From Salipiger pentaromativorans (GTDB lineage: Bacteria; Pseudomonadota; Alphaproteobacteria; Rhodobacterales; Rhodobacteraceae): DNA of 64,000 nucleotides. The notes under the pieces were generated by a model. That model did not search any database, was not told where the DNA came from, and saw only the letters and a program-made list of their open reading frames with translations. The stretch spans positions 7,041 through 71,040 of the forward strand of contig NZ_JAMDHK010000007.1 of assembly GCF_024721115.1 (NCBI RefSeq), written 5' to 3'. Position 1 is the first letter of the stretch. The number at the start of each line of letters is the position of its first letter. This document shows positions 44,414 to 54,327 of this stretch, piece after piece. The position numbers and the translations under genes were made by a program.

Positions 44414-46113
44414 CAGGCCGCGAGATCGTCGGGGCTGAGGGCCATCAGGGCCGCCTCGCCGGCGCGCACATGCGCCAGAAGGCCGGCATGCTCCGGCAGG
44501 ATCCGGGTGATGTAGAACTGCGCGAACCGGCCATGCGGGCCGTCCTTGTCGGCCAGCGCCGCACGCAGGTGGTAATGCCCGCCCAGCACCCGGGCAAAGG
44601 CCCGCAGATAGGGCACCGCGGTGCCGAAGCGCTCCGCCATCGGCTGGGCCACCAGCCATTCGGTGGTTTCGCGCAGCGTTTCCGCCGCCTGCCACACCGC
44701 CTCGGCCAGCTCGGGCAGCGCCGCCTTGGCCGCCTCGGCATCGGCCTCGATCTCGTCGAGCAGCCGCCCGGCGGCCTCGCCCCCGTCCATCAGCTTGCGG
44801 CCCACCATATCCATCGCCTGGATGCCGTTGGTGCCCTCATAAATCGCCGTCACCCGCACATCGCGGTAATATTGCGCGGCGCCGGTCTCTTCGACAAAGC
44901 CCATGCCGCCATGCACCTGCACGCCGGTGGACGAGACCTCGCAGCCGACATCGGTGCCAAAAGCCTTGGCGATGGGGGTGAGGAAGGCCGCGCGGGCCTC
45001 CCACTCGGCCTCGCCGGTGGCGCGCGCCATGTCGATGGCGATGGCGCAATCGAGCGCGATGGCGCGGGCGGTGAAGATGTCCGCCTTCATCGTTGCCAGC
45101 ATGCGGCGCACATCCGCGTGGCCGATGATCGTGTCATAGGGGCTTTTGCCCTGCTTGCGCTCGTTGGCATAGGCCAGCGCGTGCTGATAGGCGCCCTCGG
45201 CCACGCCCACGCCTTCACCGCCGACCCCCAGCCGGGCGTTGTTCATCATGGTGAACATGGCTTTCATGCCGCCGCCCGGTTCGCCGACGATCCAGCCGGT
45301 GGCGCCCTCGAAGGACATCACGCAGGTCGGCGAGCCATGCAGGCCCATCTTGTGTTCGAGGCTCACCACCTTGAGGCTGTTGGCCACGCCGGGGTTGCCA
45401 TCCGCGTCGGGGATGTACTTGGGCACCATGAACAGGCTGATCCCCTTGGTGCCCGCCGGCGCGTCGGGCAGCCGCGCCAGCACCAGGTGGCAGACGTTTT
45501 CGACAAAATCGGCGTCGCCCCAGGAGATGAAGATCTTTTGCCCGGTGACCGCATAGGTGCCGTCGCCGTTCTCGACCGCCTTGGAGCTGAGCGCGCCCAC
45601 ATCCGAGCCCGCCTGCGACTCGGTCAGGTTCATCGTGCCCGACCATTCGCCCGAGATGAGCTTGGGCAGGTAAAGCGCCTTCATCTCCTCGTCGGCGTGA
45701 TGCTCCAGCGCCTCGATCTGGCCCTGGGTCAGCAGCGGGTTGAGCTGTAGCGCCATGCAGGCGCCCGCCATCATCTCGTTGACCGCCGTCGCCACCGTCA
45801 GCGGCAGCCCCATGCCGCCGTATTCGGGATCGGCGGTGATCGCCACCCAGCCGCCCTCGGCGATCGCCCGATAGGCCTCGGCAAAGCCGGGCGAGGCCCG
45901 CACCACGCCGTTTTCCAGCACGGCGGGGGTCAGGTCGCCGTTGCGCTGCACCGGCGCCATGACCTCGTCGCACATCTTGCCCGCCTCGGTCAGTACCGCC
46001 GTCACGGTGTCGGAGGTGGCTTCGGCAAAGCGCTCGGTCGCCTGCACGGCAGAGAAGCCGACGACCTTGTCCAGAAGAAAGCCGAATTCGGAAACGGGGG
46101 CACGATAGGGCAT
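44413..46113 (-). CDS. Acyl-CoA dehydrogenase, long form with extra C-terminal domain
   Basis: A 566-residue FAD enzyme. The core shows GEWSGTMNLTESQAGSDVGAL, the FAD/ETF region and YEGTNGIQAMDMVGRKL, followed by an additional helical domain (about 440-566). This long subgroup includes DmdC-type 3-methylmercaptopropionyl-CoA dehydrogenases as well as fatty acyl-CoA enzymes; the substrate cannot be read here. ATG at 46113 (MPYRAPVSEF) is preferred to a TTG two codons earlier. It would hand electrons to ETF and then to the ETF-QO encoded at 36-37.6 kb. Followed by the coupled MBL hydrolase. Confidence 0.92.
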   Translation of the reverse strand: MPYRAPVSEFGFLLDKVVGFSAVQATERFAEATSDTVTAVLTEAGKMCDEVMAPVQRNGDLTPAVLENGVVRASPGFAEAYRAIAEGGWVAITADPEYGGMGLPLTVATAVNEMMAGACMALQLNPLLTQGQIEALEHHADEEMKALYLPKLISGEWSGTMNLTESQAGSDVGALSSKAVENGDGTYAVTGQKIFISWGDADFVENVCHLVLARLPDAPAGTKGISLFMVPKYIPDADGNPGVANSLKVVSLEHKMGLHGSPTCVMSFEGATGWIVGEPGGGMKAMFTMMNNARLGVGGEGVGVAEGAYQHALAYANERKQGKSPYDTIIGHADVRRMLATMKADIFTARAIALDCAIAIDMARATGEAEWEARAAFLTPIAKAFGTDVGCEVSSTGVQVHGGMGFVEETGAAQYYRDVRVTAIYEGTNGIQAMDMVGRKLMDGGEAAGRLLDEIEADAEAAKAALPELAEAVWQAAETLRETTEWLVAQPMAERFGTAVPYLRAFARVLGGHYHLRAALADKDGPHGRFAQFYITRILPEHAGLLAHVRAGEAALMALSPDDLAA

Positions 46114-46236
46114 GGGCAAAGTCCGATCACTGTTGGCAACAGGGGGGCGCTCGGCTAGTCAGAGCGTCAATCTCGGGTCGCGAGACTAATGATCCCCGCG
46201 CCCGTGTCCAACAGAAACGCGGCGTCACGAGAGCCC

Positions 46237-47193
46237 ATGACACAGATTGCAACCCAGCGTCTCGAAGCCGACGCGCCGGGCATCGCCCGGGCGGCGGAGA
46301 TTCTGCGGCAGGGCGGGCTTGTCGCCTTCCCGACCGAAACGGTCTACGGGCTTGGCGGCGATGCCGGAAACGACCGCGCGGTGGCGCGGATCTACGAGGC
46401 CAAGGGACGGCCCTCCTTCAACCCGCTGATCGTGCACCTGGCCGATCTCGACGCGGTGAAGGCCCTGGTGATCTGGTCCGATCTGGCCGAAACCGCCGCC
46501 GCGGCCTTCTGGCCCGGGCCGCTGACCATGGTGCTGCCGCTGCGCGAGGGCGCGCCGGTCTCGAAACTGGTGACGGCGGGGCTCGACTCGCTGGCTGTGC
46601 GGCTGCCCGCCAACCCGGTCGCCCGCAACCTGCTGCGGGCCTTCGGCGGGCCGGTGGCCGCGCCCTCTGCCAACCGCTCGGGACGGATCAGCCCGACGCG
46701 CGCCGCCCATGTGCTCGACACGCTCGACGGGCGGATCGAGGCGGTGCTGGATGGCGGGCGCTGCGAGGTCGGGCTGGAATCGACCATTCTCGGGCTCGCG
46801 GGAAAACCGACGCTGCTGCGCCCCGGACGGGTCACCGCCGAGGCGCTGTCGGACGTTCTGGGCCGCCCGGTGATGGCGCGCAAGGACCGCGAGGCGATCT
46901 CGGCGCCCGGGCAGCTTGCCTCGCATTACGCGCCGAAGGCGCGGGTCCGGCTGAACGCGGCGGACTGGCGCGAGGGCGAGGCCCGGCTGGGCTTTGGCCC
47001 GGGAGAGGGCGACTGCGATCTCAACCTGTCTCCAGCGGGCGATCTGGTCGAGGCGGCGGCGAATCTCTTCGAATATCTCCACCGGCTCGACAGCGCGGGC
47101 GCCGAGGTGATCGCCGTCATGCCTGTTCCGCATGTGGGGCTGGGCGTGGCGATCAACGACCGGCTGAGCCGCGCGGCGGCGCCGCGCGACTGA
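46237..47193 (+). CDS. L-threonylcarbamoyladenylate synthase (Sua5/TsaC, long form)
   Basis: Makes threonylcarbamoyl-AMP for the t6A37 modification of ANN-decoding tRNAs. The 318-residue protein has the YrdC domain (about 1-205) with LVAFPTETVYGLGGDA, KGRPSFNPLIVHL and PSANRSGRISPT, then the Sua5 C-terminal domain after the linker SPGQLASHYAPKA-like segment (here SAPGQLASHYAPKA). The ATG at 46237 begins MTQIATQRL; the longer frame adds 16 residues in the promoter region. It is divergent from the acyl-CoA dehydrogenase. Confidence 0.93.
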   Translation: MTQIATQRLEADAPGIARAAEILRQGGLVAFPTETVYGLGGDAGNDRAVARIYEAKGRPSFNPLIVHLADLDAVKALVIWSDLAETAAAAFWPGPLTMVLPLREGAPVSKLVTAGLDSLAVRLPANPVARNLLRAFGGPVAAPSANRSGRISPTRAAHVLDTLDGRIEAVLDGGRCEVGLESTILGLAGKPTLLRPGRVTAEALSDVLGRPVMARKDREAISAPGQLASHYAPKARVRLNAADWREGEARLGFGPGEGDCDLNLSPAGDLVEAAANLFEYLHRLDSAGAEVIAVMPVPHVGLGVAINDRLSRAAAPRD

Positions 47194-47217
47194 CCGCCCG
47201 CATGCATGGCGGCGGGC

Positions 47218-50200
47218 TCAGGCCGCGCCGGCGCGGCGGGTCACGGCATAGACCACCGAAGCCACCGCCCAGATCGCCAGCACAGCCGCCGCCACCCCGG
47301 CGATGAACAGGCCGAAAGCGGCGGACAGAGGCGCCATCCCCGACAGCACCGGCAGCGCCAGCGCGGGCAGCAGGCTGCCCGTGGCCGCCGCATAGCCCAT
47401 CGTCACGCCCAGCCAGCCAAGCACCGCTGCAAAGCTCAGCAGCATCAGCGCCCGCACCCGCGCATGGCGGAACCGTACCCCGCGGCGGAACGCCGAGACC
47501 CGGCGCGCAATGTCATGCTGCACCGCGATCAGCGCCGGCACCACCAGCAGCACCAGCAGCATCCCGAAGCCCAGCCCGTAGACCAGCGTGATCACCGTCG
47601 GCTTGAGGAACTGCGCATCCGCCGACCGCTCGTAGAGCAGCGGCGCAAGACCCAGCACCGTGGTCGCGGTGGTCAGGAACACCGCGCGCAGACGGTCCGC
47701 CGCGCCGTCGATGATCGCCTGAAAGATCCCCCGGTCGGGAGCGTATTCGTCGATCTGGGTCACCAGCACGATGGAATCGTTGATGATGATCCCGGTCATC
47801 CCCAACAGTCCCACCACCGTGAACATCGACAGCGGCACCTCCCACAAGGCATGGCCGTAGATCGCGCCCACCAGCCCGAAGGGGATGATCGACATCACCA
47901 CCAGCGGCCGCGTCCAGCTTGCAAAGACCCAGGACAGCACCAGATAGATGCCCAGCAGCACCAGGATCAGCCCGGTCTGGGCATCCGCCATGAAGTCGCG
48001 CTCCTGTTCGGACAGGCCCGAAAGCCGCCACTCCACCTGGCGTTCGGCGGCGATGGTCGGCAGGATCTCGTCCTGAAGCGCCTGCATCACCTCGGTCGCG
48101 CGTTCGGGGTCGTCCTCGGAAATGTCGCCGGTGACCGAGATCAGCCGCAGCCCGTTCTCGCGCCGCACCGTAGAAAACCCGTCCTGCCGCGTCACGCTGA
48201 CGATGTCGGCCAGCGGCACATAGGCGCCCTCCGGCGTGCGCATCCGCATCCGTTCGAGGAAATCCGCCGTCAGCTCGCTTTCCGGCAACTCCACCCGGAT
48301 CGCGGCGCTGCGCGGCCCGTCGGGATAGGTCGCCGCCTCGATCCCGCCCAGCCGGTGGCGCAGCACCGTGCCCAGCGCGTCGATGGTGAATCCCAGCGCC
48401 TTGCCCTGCGGCGTCAGCTCGAGCACCAGCTCTTCCTTGTCGTAGGACAGGTTGTCCTCGACCGCCGAGACCTCGGGGAAGCGCAGCATCGCGGTCTTGA
48501 GATCCTCCGCCGCGCCCTTGAGCGTGCCGGCGGTGGCACCGTAGAACTGCACGTCGAGCGCATCGCCCCCCGGCCCCGAGCGCCAGCCACGGAAACTGAT
48601 GGTTTCCACCATCGGATGGCGCGTGACCCGTTCCTGAAGCTCGCCCACGAAGGCAAAGCTGGAATAGGGGCGCAGATCGGCGTCGATCAGCTCGATGGAG
48701 ATGCCGCCGAGCTGGTCGGCATCCTTGCTGTCGGTGCCCGCCAGACCCCGGCCGGCATTGCCGCCGATCTCGGCGATGACGTAATCGAGCGGGTTGCGCC
48801 CGTAACGCTCTTCGTATTCCGCGCCGAGCTGCTCGGTCATCTCCTGCAGCATGCGCATCTGCTCGATGGTGTCCTGGCGCGTGGCGCCGGGCGCCATGGC
48901 GAAATTGCCGGTGACCGAGGGCTGCTCGGGCGCGTTGAAGAACCGCCATTGCACATCGCCCCGGATCAGCAGCGACGCCTGGCTTGCCAGCGCCAGAACC
49001 GCCGCCGCCAGAACCGCGTAGCGCGCCCGGATCACCAGCCCCATGAAGGGGCGGAACAGGTTTTCGCGGATCCAGCGGAACCCGCGGTTCACCAGCCGCG
49101 AGGGCAGATCGTACCAATGTTCCTTGGCCGAGGCCTTGATCGCGTGGGACATGTGGTTCGGCAGGATCAGGAAACACTCCACCAGCGACGCCAGCAGCAC
49201 CGCGATGACGGTGAAGGGGATGTCGCCGATCATGTCCCCGAACCGCCCCCCGATCACCGTCAGGCCGAAGAACGCGATGACCGTGGTCAGCGTCGAGGAG
49301 AACACCGGAAGCGCCATGCGTTTGGCGGCGGTCTCGGCCGCCTCCACCGGGCCCAGCCCGTGGCGCGACATGTGGTCGGCGTGCTCGCCCACCACGATGG
49401 CGTCGTCCACCACGATGCCCAGGGTGATGATGAGCGCAAACAGCGAGATCATGTTGATCGTCAGCCCCGATGCGTACATCAGCGCCAGCGCCGCCAGCAT
49501 CGAGGTCGGGATGCCCGCCGCGACCCACATGGCAGTGCGGGCGTTGAGGAACAGGAACAGCAGCACAAGCACCAGAACCAGCCCGGTCGCGCCGTTGTCG
49601 ATCAGGATGTTCAGACGCCCGGTGATCGCCTCGGCCCGGGTGCGGATCAGATCCACGGTCGTGCCCTCGGGCAGCGCCGCCTGGAATTCGCGGGCCACCT
49701 GTTCAACCTGCTGCTGGATCTCGATGGCGTCACCCTTGGCCGAGCGGTCCACCCGGATCGAGATCGCCGGATCCTCGCCCACAAAATAGGTGCGCGCGCG
49801 GTCGATGCCCTCGACCCGCACCGCCGCCACATCGCCCACGGTGAGCTTGGTGCCGTCCCGCTCCGAGCGCAGCACGATGGCCGCGATGTCCTCGGCGCTG
49901 CGTTTCTCGACCCCGGTGCGGACGCGCGCATTGGCGCCGGCCACATCGCCCGCCGGATTCGCATCGACCTCGCCGGCGATGGCCTGCGAGATTTCCTGCA
50001 TGGTGACATCGTAGGCAATCAGGTTCTGCGACGGCACCTCGATGATGACCTGCGGCGCCGCAAGCCCGCGGATCGTCGTGCGCGTCACCCCTTCGGCAAA
50101 GAGCCGGACCACAAATTCATCGGCAAACCGGCCAAGCTGGCCCACCGCGACCGGACCGGTGATCACCACATCGGTCACCCGGTCGCGCCAGCCGCCGCTG

Positions 50201-50607
50201 GTGATCGACGGGTCGTCCGCCTCTTCCGGCAGCGTGGTGATGGCATCCACCGCGGCCTGCACATCGTCCACGGCCTTCATCATGTCGTAGCCGGGCTCGA
50301 ATTCCAGGTCGATGCTGGCCCGCCCCTCGCGCGAGAGGCTTTCGGAATTCACCACCCCCTCGACCGCCAGCAGCGTCGGTTCCAGAACCTGCACGATGCC
50401 GGAATCCACATCCTCGGCCCCGGCGCCGTCCCAGGTGACCGAGACGGTCACGTCGTCATCGACCACATCGGGGAAAAACTGCGCGCGCATGTTCGGCACC
50501 GCCAGCAGGCCCGAGGCCAGAAGCAGCACCAGCAGCAGATTTGCGACGGTCGGGTGGCGGGTGAAGTAGCTCAGAATGCCGCTGGCCTGGCCGGGGATCT
50601 GCCGCAT
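47218..50607 (-). CDS. RND-family efflux permease
   Basis: An inner-membrane proton-driven transporter of 1129 residues with the RND pattern: helix 1 (about 17-36), a large periplasmic domain, six helices around 330-550 (including DDAIVVGEHADHMSR, with the charged DD pair of helix 4), a second periplasmic domain and a final helix cluster with GIIINDSIVLV. It pairs with the adaptor encoded just upstream, 3 bases away. An extra pair of hydrophobic segments follows near the C-terminus. Drug, detergent or metal export are all possible; no TolC-type channel is in the operon. Confidence 0.93.
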   Translation of the reverse strand: MRQIPGQASGILSYFTRHPTVANLLLVLLLASGLLAVPNMRAQFFPDVVDDDVTVSVTWDGAGAEDVDSGIVQVLEPTLLAVEGVVNSESLSREGRASIDLEFEPGYDMMKAVDDVQAAVDAITTLPEEADDPSITSGGWRDRVTDVVITGPVAVGQLGRFADEFVVRLFAEGVTRTTIRGLAAPQVIIEVPSQNLIAYDVTMQEISQAIAGEVDANPAGDVAGANARVRTGVEKRSAEDIAAIVLRSERDGTKLTVGDVAAVRVEGIDRARTYFVGEDPAISIRVDRSAKGDAIEIQQQVEQVAREFQAALPEGTTVDLIRTRAEAITGRLNILIDNGATGLVLVLVLLFLFLNARTAMWVAAGIPTSMLAALALMYASGLTINMISLFALIITLGIVVDDAIVVGEHADHMSRHGLGPVEAAETAAKRMALPVFSSTLTTVIAFFGLTVIGGRFGDMIGDIPFTVIAVLLASLVECFLILPNHMSHAIKASAKEHWYDLPSRLVNRGFRWIRENLFRPFMGLVIRARYAVLAAAVLALASQASLLIRGDVQWRFFNAPEQPSVTGNFAMAPGATRQDTIEQMRMLQEMTEQLGAEYEERYGRNPLDYVIAEIGGNAGRGLAGTDSKDADQLGGISIELIDADLRPYSSFAFVGELQERVTRHPMVETISFRGWRSGPGGDALDVQFYGATAGTLKGAAEDLKTAMLRFPEVSAVEDNLSYDKEELVLELTPQGKALGFTIDALGTVLRHRLGGIEAATYPDGPRSAAIRVELPESELTADFLERMRMRTPEGAYVPLADIVSVTRQDGFSTVRRENGLRLISVTGDISEDDPERATEVMQALQDEILPTIAAERQVEWRLSGLSEQERDFMADAQTGLILVLLGIYLVLSWVFASWTRPLVVMSIIPFGLVGAIYGHALWEVPLSMFTVVGLLGMTGIIINDSIVLVTQIDEYAPDRGIFQAIIDGAADRLRAVFLTTATTVLGLAPLLYERSADAQFLKPTVITLVYGLGFGMLLVLLVVPALIAVQHDIARRVSAFRRGVRFRHARVRALMLLSFAAVLGWLGVTMGYAAATGSLLPALALPVLSGMAPLSAAFGLFIAGVAAAVLAIWAVASVVYAVTRRAGAA

Positions 50608-50610
50608 GGT

Positions 50611-52071
50611 TTAACCTCCCATCCGGTCTTCGATACGCTGCACGACCTGCGCCGGCACCTTCTCCTGCGAAAGCTGCGCGAGGATCCGCTGCTTGGCCTC
50701 GGCGGGCATCCCCGCGTTGCCTTCGACAAAGGCGACAAGGCGGGCGCGGCGGTCTTCGCTCAGCTCCAGCATCTCGGGGGCGGCCGGTGCCGCCTCGGCC
50801 CCGCCGGCACGCAGCGGGCGGACCTTGATGCCCGCGCCCAGAAGCGGCGTGCGTTCCATCACCACCTCGCGGCCTTCCAGCCCCTCCGAGCGCACCAGAA
50901 CATCGTCGCCCTGACGGCGCAGCAGTTCGACCGCAACCGCCTCAAGCCGCTCCTCGGCATCCACCACCAGCACCTCGTTCGCCGCATCGAGCGCAGTGGC
51001 CGGCAGGCGCGCCACACGTTCCAGCGGTGCCTCGGTGATCTCGACGGTGACGAAATCGCCGGGCTTGAAGCCCGCCGCCCGGTCGAGCGTCGCGAAAAGC
51101 TGGCGGCCGGTCTGACCTGCGCCCACCGCCGCGCCTTCGCGCGACAGATGGCCCCGGGCCTGAAGATTGGTGCCGTAGATGTCCAGCACCGCCGTCACCG
51201 GCGCCGTCCTCAGCCGGCCCGTTTCGTCGAGCAGGCGGGCGTATTGCTGGGTCGAGACGCGAAAGGAGACCTCGAGCGCGTCGGGATCGACCAGCACCGC
51301 AAGCTGTTCGTTGGCCGAGACACGGCGCCCGGCCACCACGCTCACATCGCTGAGCTGGGCGTCGAATTCGGCGCGGATCTCGGTTTCGTCCAGCCGCCGC
51401 TGCGCCTCGTCGCGGGCGATGCGCGCGCGGGCGATGCTGGTCTCGGCCTGATCGACCCGCGCCTCGGCCTGAGCCAGCGCCTGGTGCTGCGACACCACCG
51501 CCTGGCGCGCCGAGGAGGCGGCCAGTTCGGCCTCTTCCACGGCCGCCGCCGTGCCGACATTGCGCTCGGCCAGATTCTGCTGCCGTTCAAACGCCCGCTG
51601 CCGCAGCGCCGCCTGTTCCTCGGCGGCCCCCAGCGCATCCTCTTCAAGCCCGACGCTCCGGCGCGCCTCGCGCAGTTCCGCCTCGGCATCGGTCAGCGCA
51701 CTTTTGGTGCGCTCCAGCTCGGCCTGCATGTCGGCGGGGTCGATCCGGGCGAGAAGCTGACCGGCCGCCACGCGCCCGCCCTCGACGAATTCCGGCGCGA
51801 AGTCGATCAGCGTGCCGCCCACAGCGCTGCGCAGCTCGAGCATCCGGCTGCTCTGGATCTCGCCGAAGGCGGTCAGCACCGGGGTCACCGTTTCGAAAGC
51901 GACCGGGGTCACGTTGACGGCAAAGACCCGTTCGCGCGCCGCGGGCATCCTTGGCGTGTCGTTAAGCCGCGCCTGCACCGCATCGCGCACCAACGCCCCG
52001 GCATAGACCAAAAGCCCCAGAGTCAGTGAGAGCAGAAAGAGCCCCACAAGGCTCTGTCGGAGAAACCGCAT
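50611..52071 (-). CDS. RND efflux periplasmic adaptor (membrane fusion protein)
   Basis: A 486-residue adaptor with an N-terminal helix (about 8-28), a lipoyl half (VGGTLIDFAPEFVEGGRVAAG), a long alpha-hairpin (about 105-225, rich in Ala/Glu/Arg), the second half (RAEFDAQLSDVSVVAGRRVSANE), beta-barrel and membrane-proximal domains. The C-terminal extension of about 80 residues (EMLELSEDRRARLVAFVEGNAGMPAEAKQRIL) is unusual for adaptors and is helical. Operon partner of the RND permease. Confidence 0.9.
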   Translation of the reverse strand: MRFLRQSLVGLFLLSLTLGLLVYAGALVRDAVQARLNDTPRMPAARERVFAVNVTPVAFETVTPVLTAFGEIQSSRMLELRSAVGGTLIDFAPEFVEGGRVAAGQLLARIDPADMQAELERTKSALTDAEAELREARRSVGLEEDALGAAEEQAALRQRAFERQQNLAERNVGTAAAVEEAELAASSARQAVVSQHQALAQAEARVDQAETSIARARIARDEAQRRLDETEIRAEFDAQLSDVSVVAGRRVSANEQLAVLVDPDALEVSFRVSTQQYARLLDETGRLRTAPVTAVLDIYGTNLQARGHLSREGAAVGAGQTGRQLFATLDRAAGFKPGDFVTVEITEAPLERVARLPATALDAANEVLVVDAEERLEAVAVELLRRQGDDVLVRSEGLEGREVVMERTPLLGAGIKVRPLRAGGAEAAPAAPEMLELSEDRRARLVAFVEGNAGMPAEAKQRILAQLSQEKVPAQVVQRIEDRMGG

Positions 52072-52118
52072 TCCTAATCTTCCCGTACAAGGTCAGAGAC
52101 CGGGCCAGAAAACCCTGT

Positions 52119-52133
52119 ATATGTTCAGCATAT
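52119..52133 (-). promoter_or_regulatory. Inverted repeat upstream of the RND operon
   Basis: ATATG-N5-CATAT forms a perfect short palindrome 48 bases before the adaptor ATG, in an A+T-rich island. A TetR- or MarR-type repressor site is possible; no regulator gene is adjacent. Confidence 0.3.
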
Positions 52134-52180
52134 GTGGTCGCGGCGTCAGGAACGCCACAAGGATGATACGCAGCCCCGCG

Positions 52181-52723
52181 CTATTTCCGTCGCTGATGTT
52201 CGTCGAGACGCGGAAAAATTTCGACGAAATTGCAGGGACGGTGCCGATAATCGAGCTGCCAGCGCAGGATTTCGTCCCAGGCATCCTTGCAGGCGCCGGT
52301 GCTGCCGGGCAGCGCAAACAGATAGGTGCCGCCCGCAACGCCGCCGGTGGCGCGGCTCTGAACCGCGCTCGTTCCGATTTTCTGCATTGAAATCAATGTG
52401 AAAACGGTGCCGAACGCCTCGATTTCCTTTTCATAGACATCGCGGTGGGCCTCGACGGTGACGTCACGGCCGGTCAGACCGGTGCCGCCGGTCGAGAGGA
52501 TGACGTCGATCTCCTTATCCGCCACCCAGTCACGCAATTGTGACGCGATCTTCTCGCGGTCGTCGGTGGTGATGGCCCGCGCGGCGAGCAGATGGCCCGC
52601 ATCGGTCAGCCGCTGCACCAGCGTATCGCCCGAGCGGTCCTCGGCCAGCGTGCGCGTGTCGCTGACGGTGAGCACGGCGATACGGACGGGGATGAATTCC
52701 TTGCTTTCGTCGATACGGGACAT
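52181..52723 (-). CDS. moaB: Molybdopterin biosynthesis protein MoaB
   Basis: A 180-residue MoaB/Mog-family protein (molybdopterin adenylyltransferase fold). Motifs: RIAVLTVSDTRT near the N-terminus, VILSTGGTGLTGRDVT in the middle and FALPGSTGACKDAWDEIL near the end. It would adenylylate molybdopterin before metal insertion, complementing the MobA/MobB pair at 40-41 kb. Transcribed 9 bases after the secreted unknown encoded upstream, suggesting one operon with the glycosylase gene. Confidence 0.95.
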   Translation of the reverse strand: MSRIDESKEFIPVRIAVLTVSDTRTLAEDRSGDTLVQRLTDAGHLLAARAITTDDREKIASQLRDWVADKEIDVILSTGGTGLTGRDVTVEAHRDVYEKEIEAFGTVFTLISMQKIGTSAVQSRATGGVAGGTYLFALPGSTGACKDAWDEILRWQLDYRHRPCNFVEIFPRLDEHQRRK

Positions 52724-52732
52724 GAAGGGGCC

Positions 52733-53308
52733 TCACGGACAGGGGTCGGTCACGGGCAGGCGCGGCTGCTCGAAGATCCGTGCAAAGCGCTGCCAGGAGC
52801 GATCCTCGGCGATATGGCTGGCAAAGGCCAGCGCCTCACTGTCGCGGGGGCCGCAACTTAGCGCGAGCCGTGCGCGGGTGGCCGCCAGCGCGGCCATCAT
52901 CGCGGTCCGGCGCGCGCTGTCGGACATCGGCGGCACGGTGTTTTCAGCAAAGAAATCGACCCCGCGCAAGAGTTGCGCCGCCACCCGGTCGCGCTGTTCC
53001 GGCGTATAGAGCGCGGGGCAGGCGGTCACCGCCGCCGCCGCGATCAGCAGCCGTTGCAACGCGCAGCCCGCCGCGCCCCAGCCGCTTTGATCGGTCGCGC
53101 GCACCTGTCCGGCCCTGCGTTCGACGATCACCGGGCCGGGCAGCTCCAGATGTTCGACGCCCGGCGCGGGAGAGTGCAGCGCCGCCGCGTGGTCGCGGAA
53201 CAACCGGTCGTAGTCGATGGAAAACCCGTCCTGCGCCACGGCGGGCGCCGCCATCGCAAGACACAGCGCAAGGGCACAGGGCGGGGCGATCCCCCGCCGC
53301 CGCCTCAC
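52733..53308 (-). CDS. Exported protein of unknown function
   Basis: A 191-residue protein from the GTG at 53308, which overlaps the glycosylase stop as GTGA. The N-terminus [27 protein letters not shown] is a clear signal peptide cleaved after AVA. The mature part has three or four cysteines ([27 protein letters not shown]) that could form disulfides in the periplasm, and is otherwise helical. I recognise no family. Confidence 0.82.
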   Translation of the reverse strand: MRRRRGIAPPCALALCLAMAAPAVAQDGFSIDYDRLFRDHAAALHSPAPGVEHLELPGPVIVERRAGQVRATDQSGWGAAGCALQRLLIAAAAVTACPALYTPEQRDRVAAQLLRGVDFFAENTVPPMSDSARRTAMMAALAATRARLALSCGPRDSEALAFASHIAEDRSWQRFARIFEQPRLPVTDPCP

Positions 53309-54093
53309 CCCAGCACCTTCAGCTTTGCGGCAAGTTCGAGCATATCGGCCCAGGCCTCGCGCTTCATCTGCGGCTGGCGCAGCAGATAGGCGGGGTGGAA
53401 CATCGGCAGCGCCGGGCGGCCCTCGGCTTCGGCCCATTTACCGCGCAGCCGCGTGATGCCCCGCCGCCCAAGCAACGCATCGCACGAGATATTGCCCATG
53501 ATCACCAGAAGATCAGGATCCACCAGCGCGATGTGCCGCGCGAGGAAGGGCTTCATCATGGCGATCTCGTCGGGCTTGGGATCGCGGTTCTGCGGCGGCC
53601 GCCAGGGCAGCACATTGGTGATATAGACCGTCTCCTGCCGCGACAGGCCGACGGCGCCCAGCATCCGGTCGAGCAACTGTCCGGCACGTCCGACAAAGGG
53701 CTTGCCCTGCAAATCCTCGTCGCGGCCCGGCGCCTCGCCCACGATCATCACCCGTGCCCGGGGCGTCCCGTCGGAAAAGACCAGTTGCCGCGCGCCGCGC
53801 TTCAGCTCGCAATGGTCATAGGCGGCCATCGCCGCGCGCAGCTCGTCGAGCGTTGCCGCGCCCGCCGCAGCCTTGCGCGCGATCGCCACCGGATCTGGCC
53901 CGCTGTCCACCGGCGGCGGCGGCGCCATCGTCCGGCGCGCAGGCATGGCGGCGGGGGCCGCGCGCGCGGCCTGCGCCTCCGCCTCCACGGCAAAGCGGTC
54001 TACCGGCGCTTCGCCAATCGCCTCGTCGGCGCCCAGCTCAAGCTGCCAGTCCAGCGCCGCCCGCGCCCAATGCCAGTCGATCCCCGAATCCAT
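53305..54093 (-). CDS. Uracil-DNA glycosylase, family 4-like
   Basis: Removes uracil from DNA, first step of base excision repair. The 262-residue protein has motif [22 protein letters not shown] at about 115-135 and motif [10 protein letters not shown] at 231-239, both typical of family 4. Only two cysteines exist (C95 in [10 protein letters not shown] and C204), whereas classical family 4 enzymes use four to hold a 4Fe-4S cluster. The N-terminal 80 residues are Ala/Pro-rich and probably disordered. The ATG at 54093 is preferred because upstream frame is antisense to pyrB. Its stop overlaps the next start (GTGA). Confidence 0.85.
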   Translation of the reverse strand: MDSGIDWHWARAALDWQLELGADEAIGEAPVDRFAVEAEAQAARAAPAAMPARRTMAPPPPVDSGPDPVAIARKAAAGAATLDELRAAMAAYDHCELKRGARQLVFSDGTPRARVMIVGEAPGRDEDLQGKPFVGRAGQLLDRMLGAVGLSRQETVYITNVLPWRPPQNRDPKPDEIAMMKPFLARHIALVDPDLLVIMGNISCDALLGRRGITRLRGKWAEAEGRPALPMFHPAYLLRQPQMKREAWADMLELAAKLKVLG

Positions 54094-54327
54094 GATCGCA
54101 GAGCTTACGCCCGGCCGAGCACGGCCTCCACCGCAAACTGCGGACAATTCAAAGCGGCGGGACCTGGCCGGACAGCGCTTCCATGTGCCGACCGCCTGAG
54201 GCGCCCCGGAGACGGGCTGCCGATACGCCCCGTAACCCGGCCCCGCGCCCTGCGCGCTCACGAACACTTGTCCCGAGACCGGCCGCTTCCTATAACCGCC
54301 CCCAATCCTTTTGCGGAGCCGTTCATC

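Noticed and set aside
47206-52029. 1607-codon open frame on the plus strand
   Set aside because: It is antisense to the RND permease and adaptor genes, whose motifs are clear. High GC at third positions keeps the opposite frame free of stops; the translation is Arg/His/Gln-rich with no domain.
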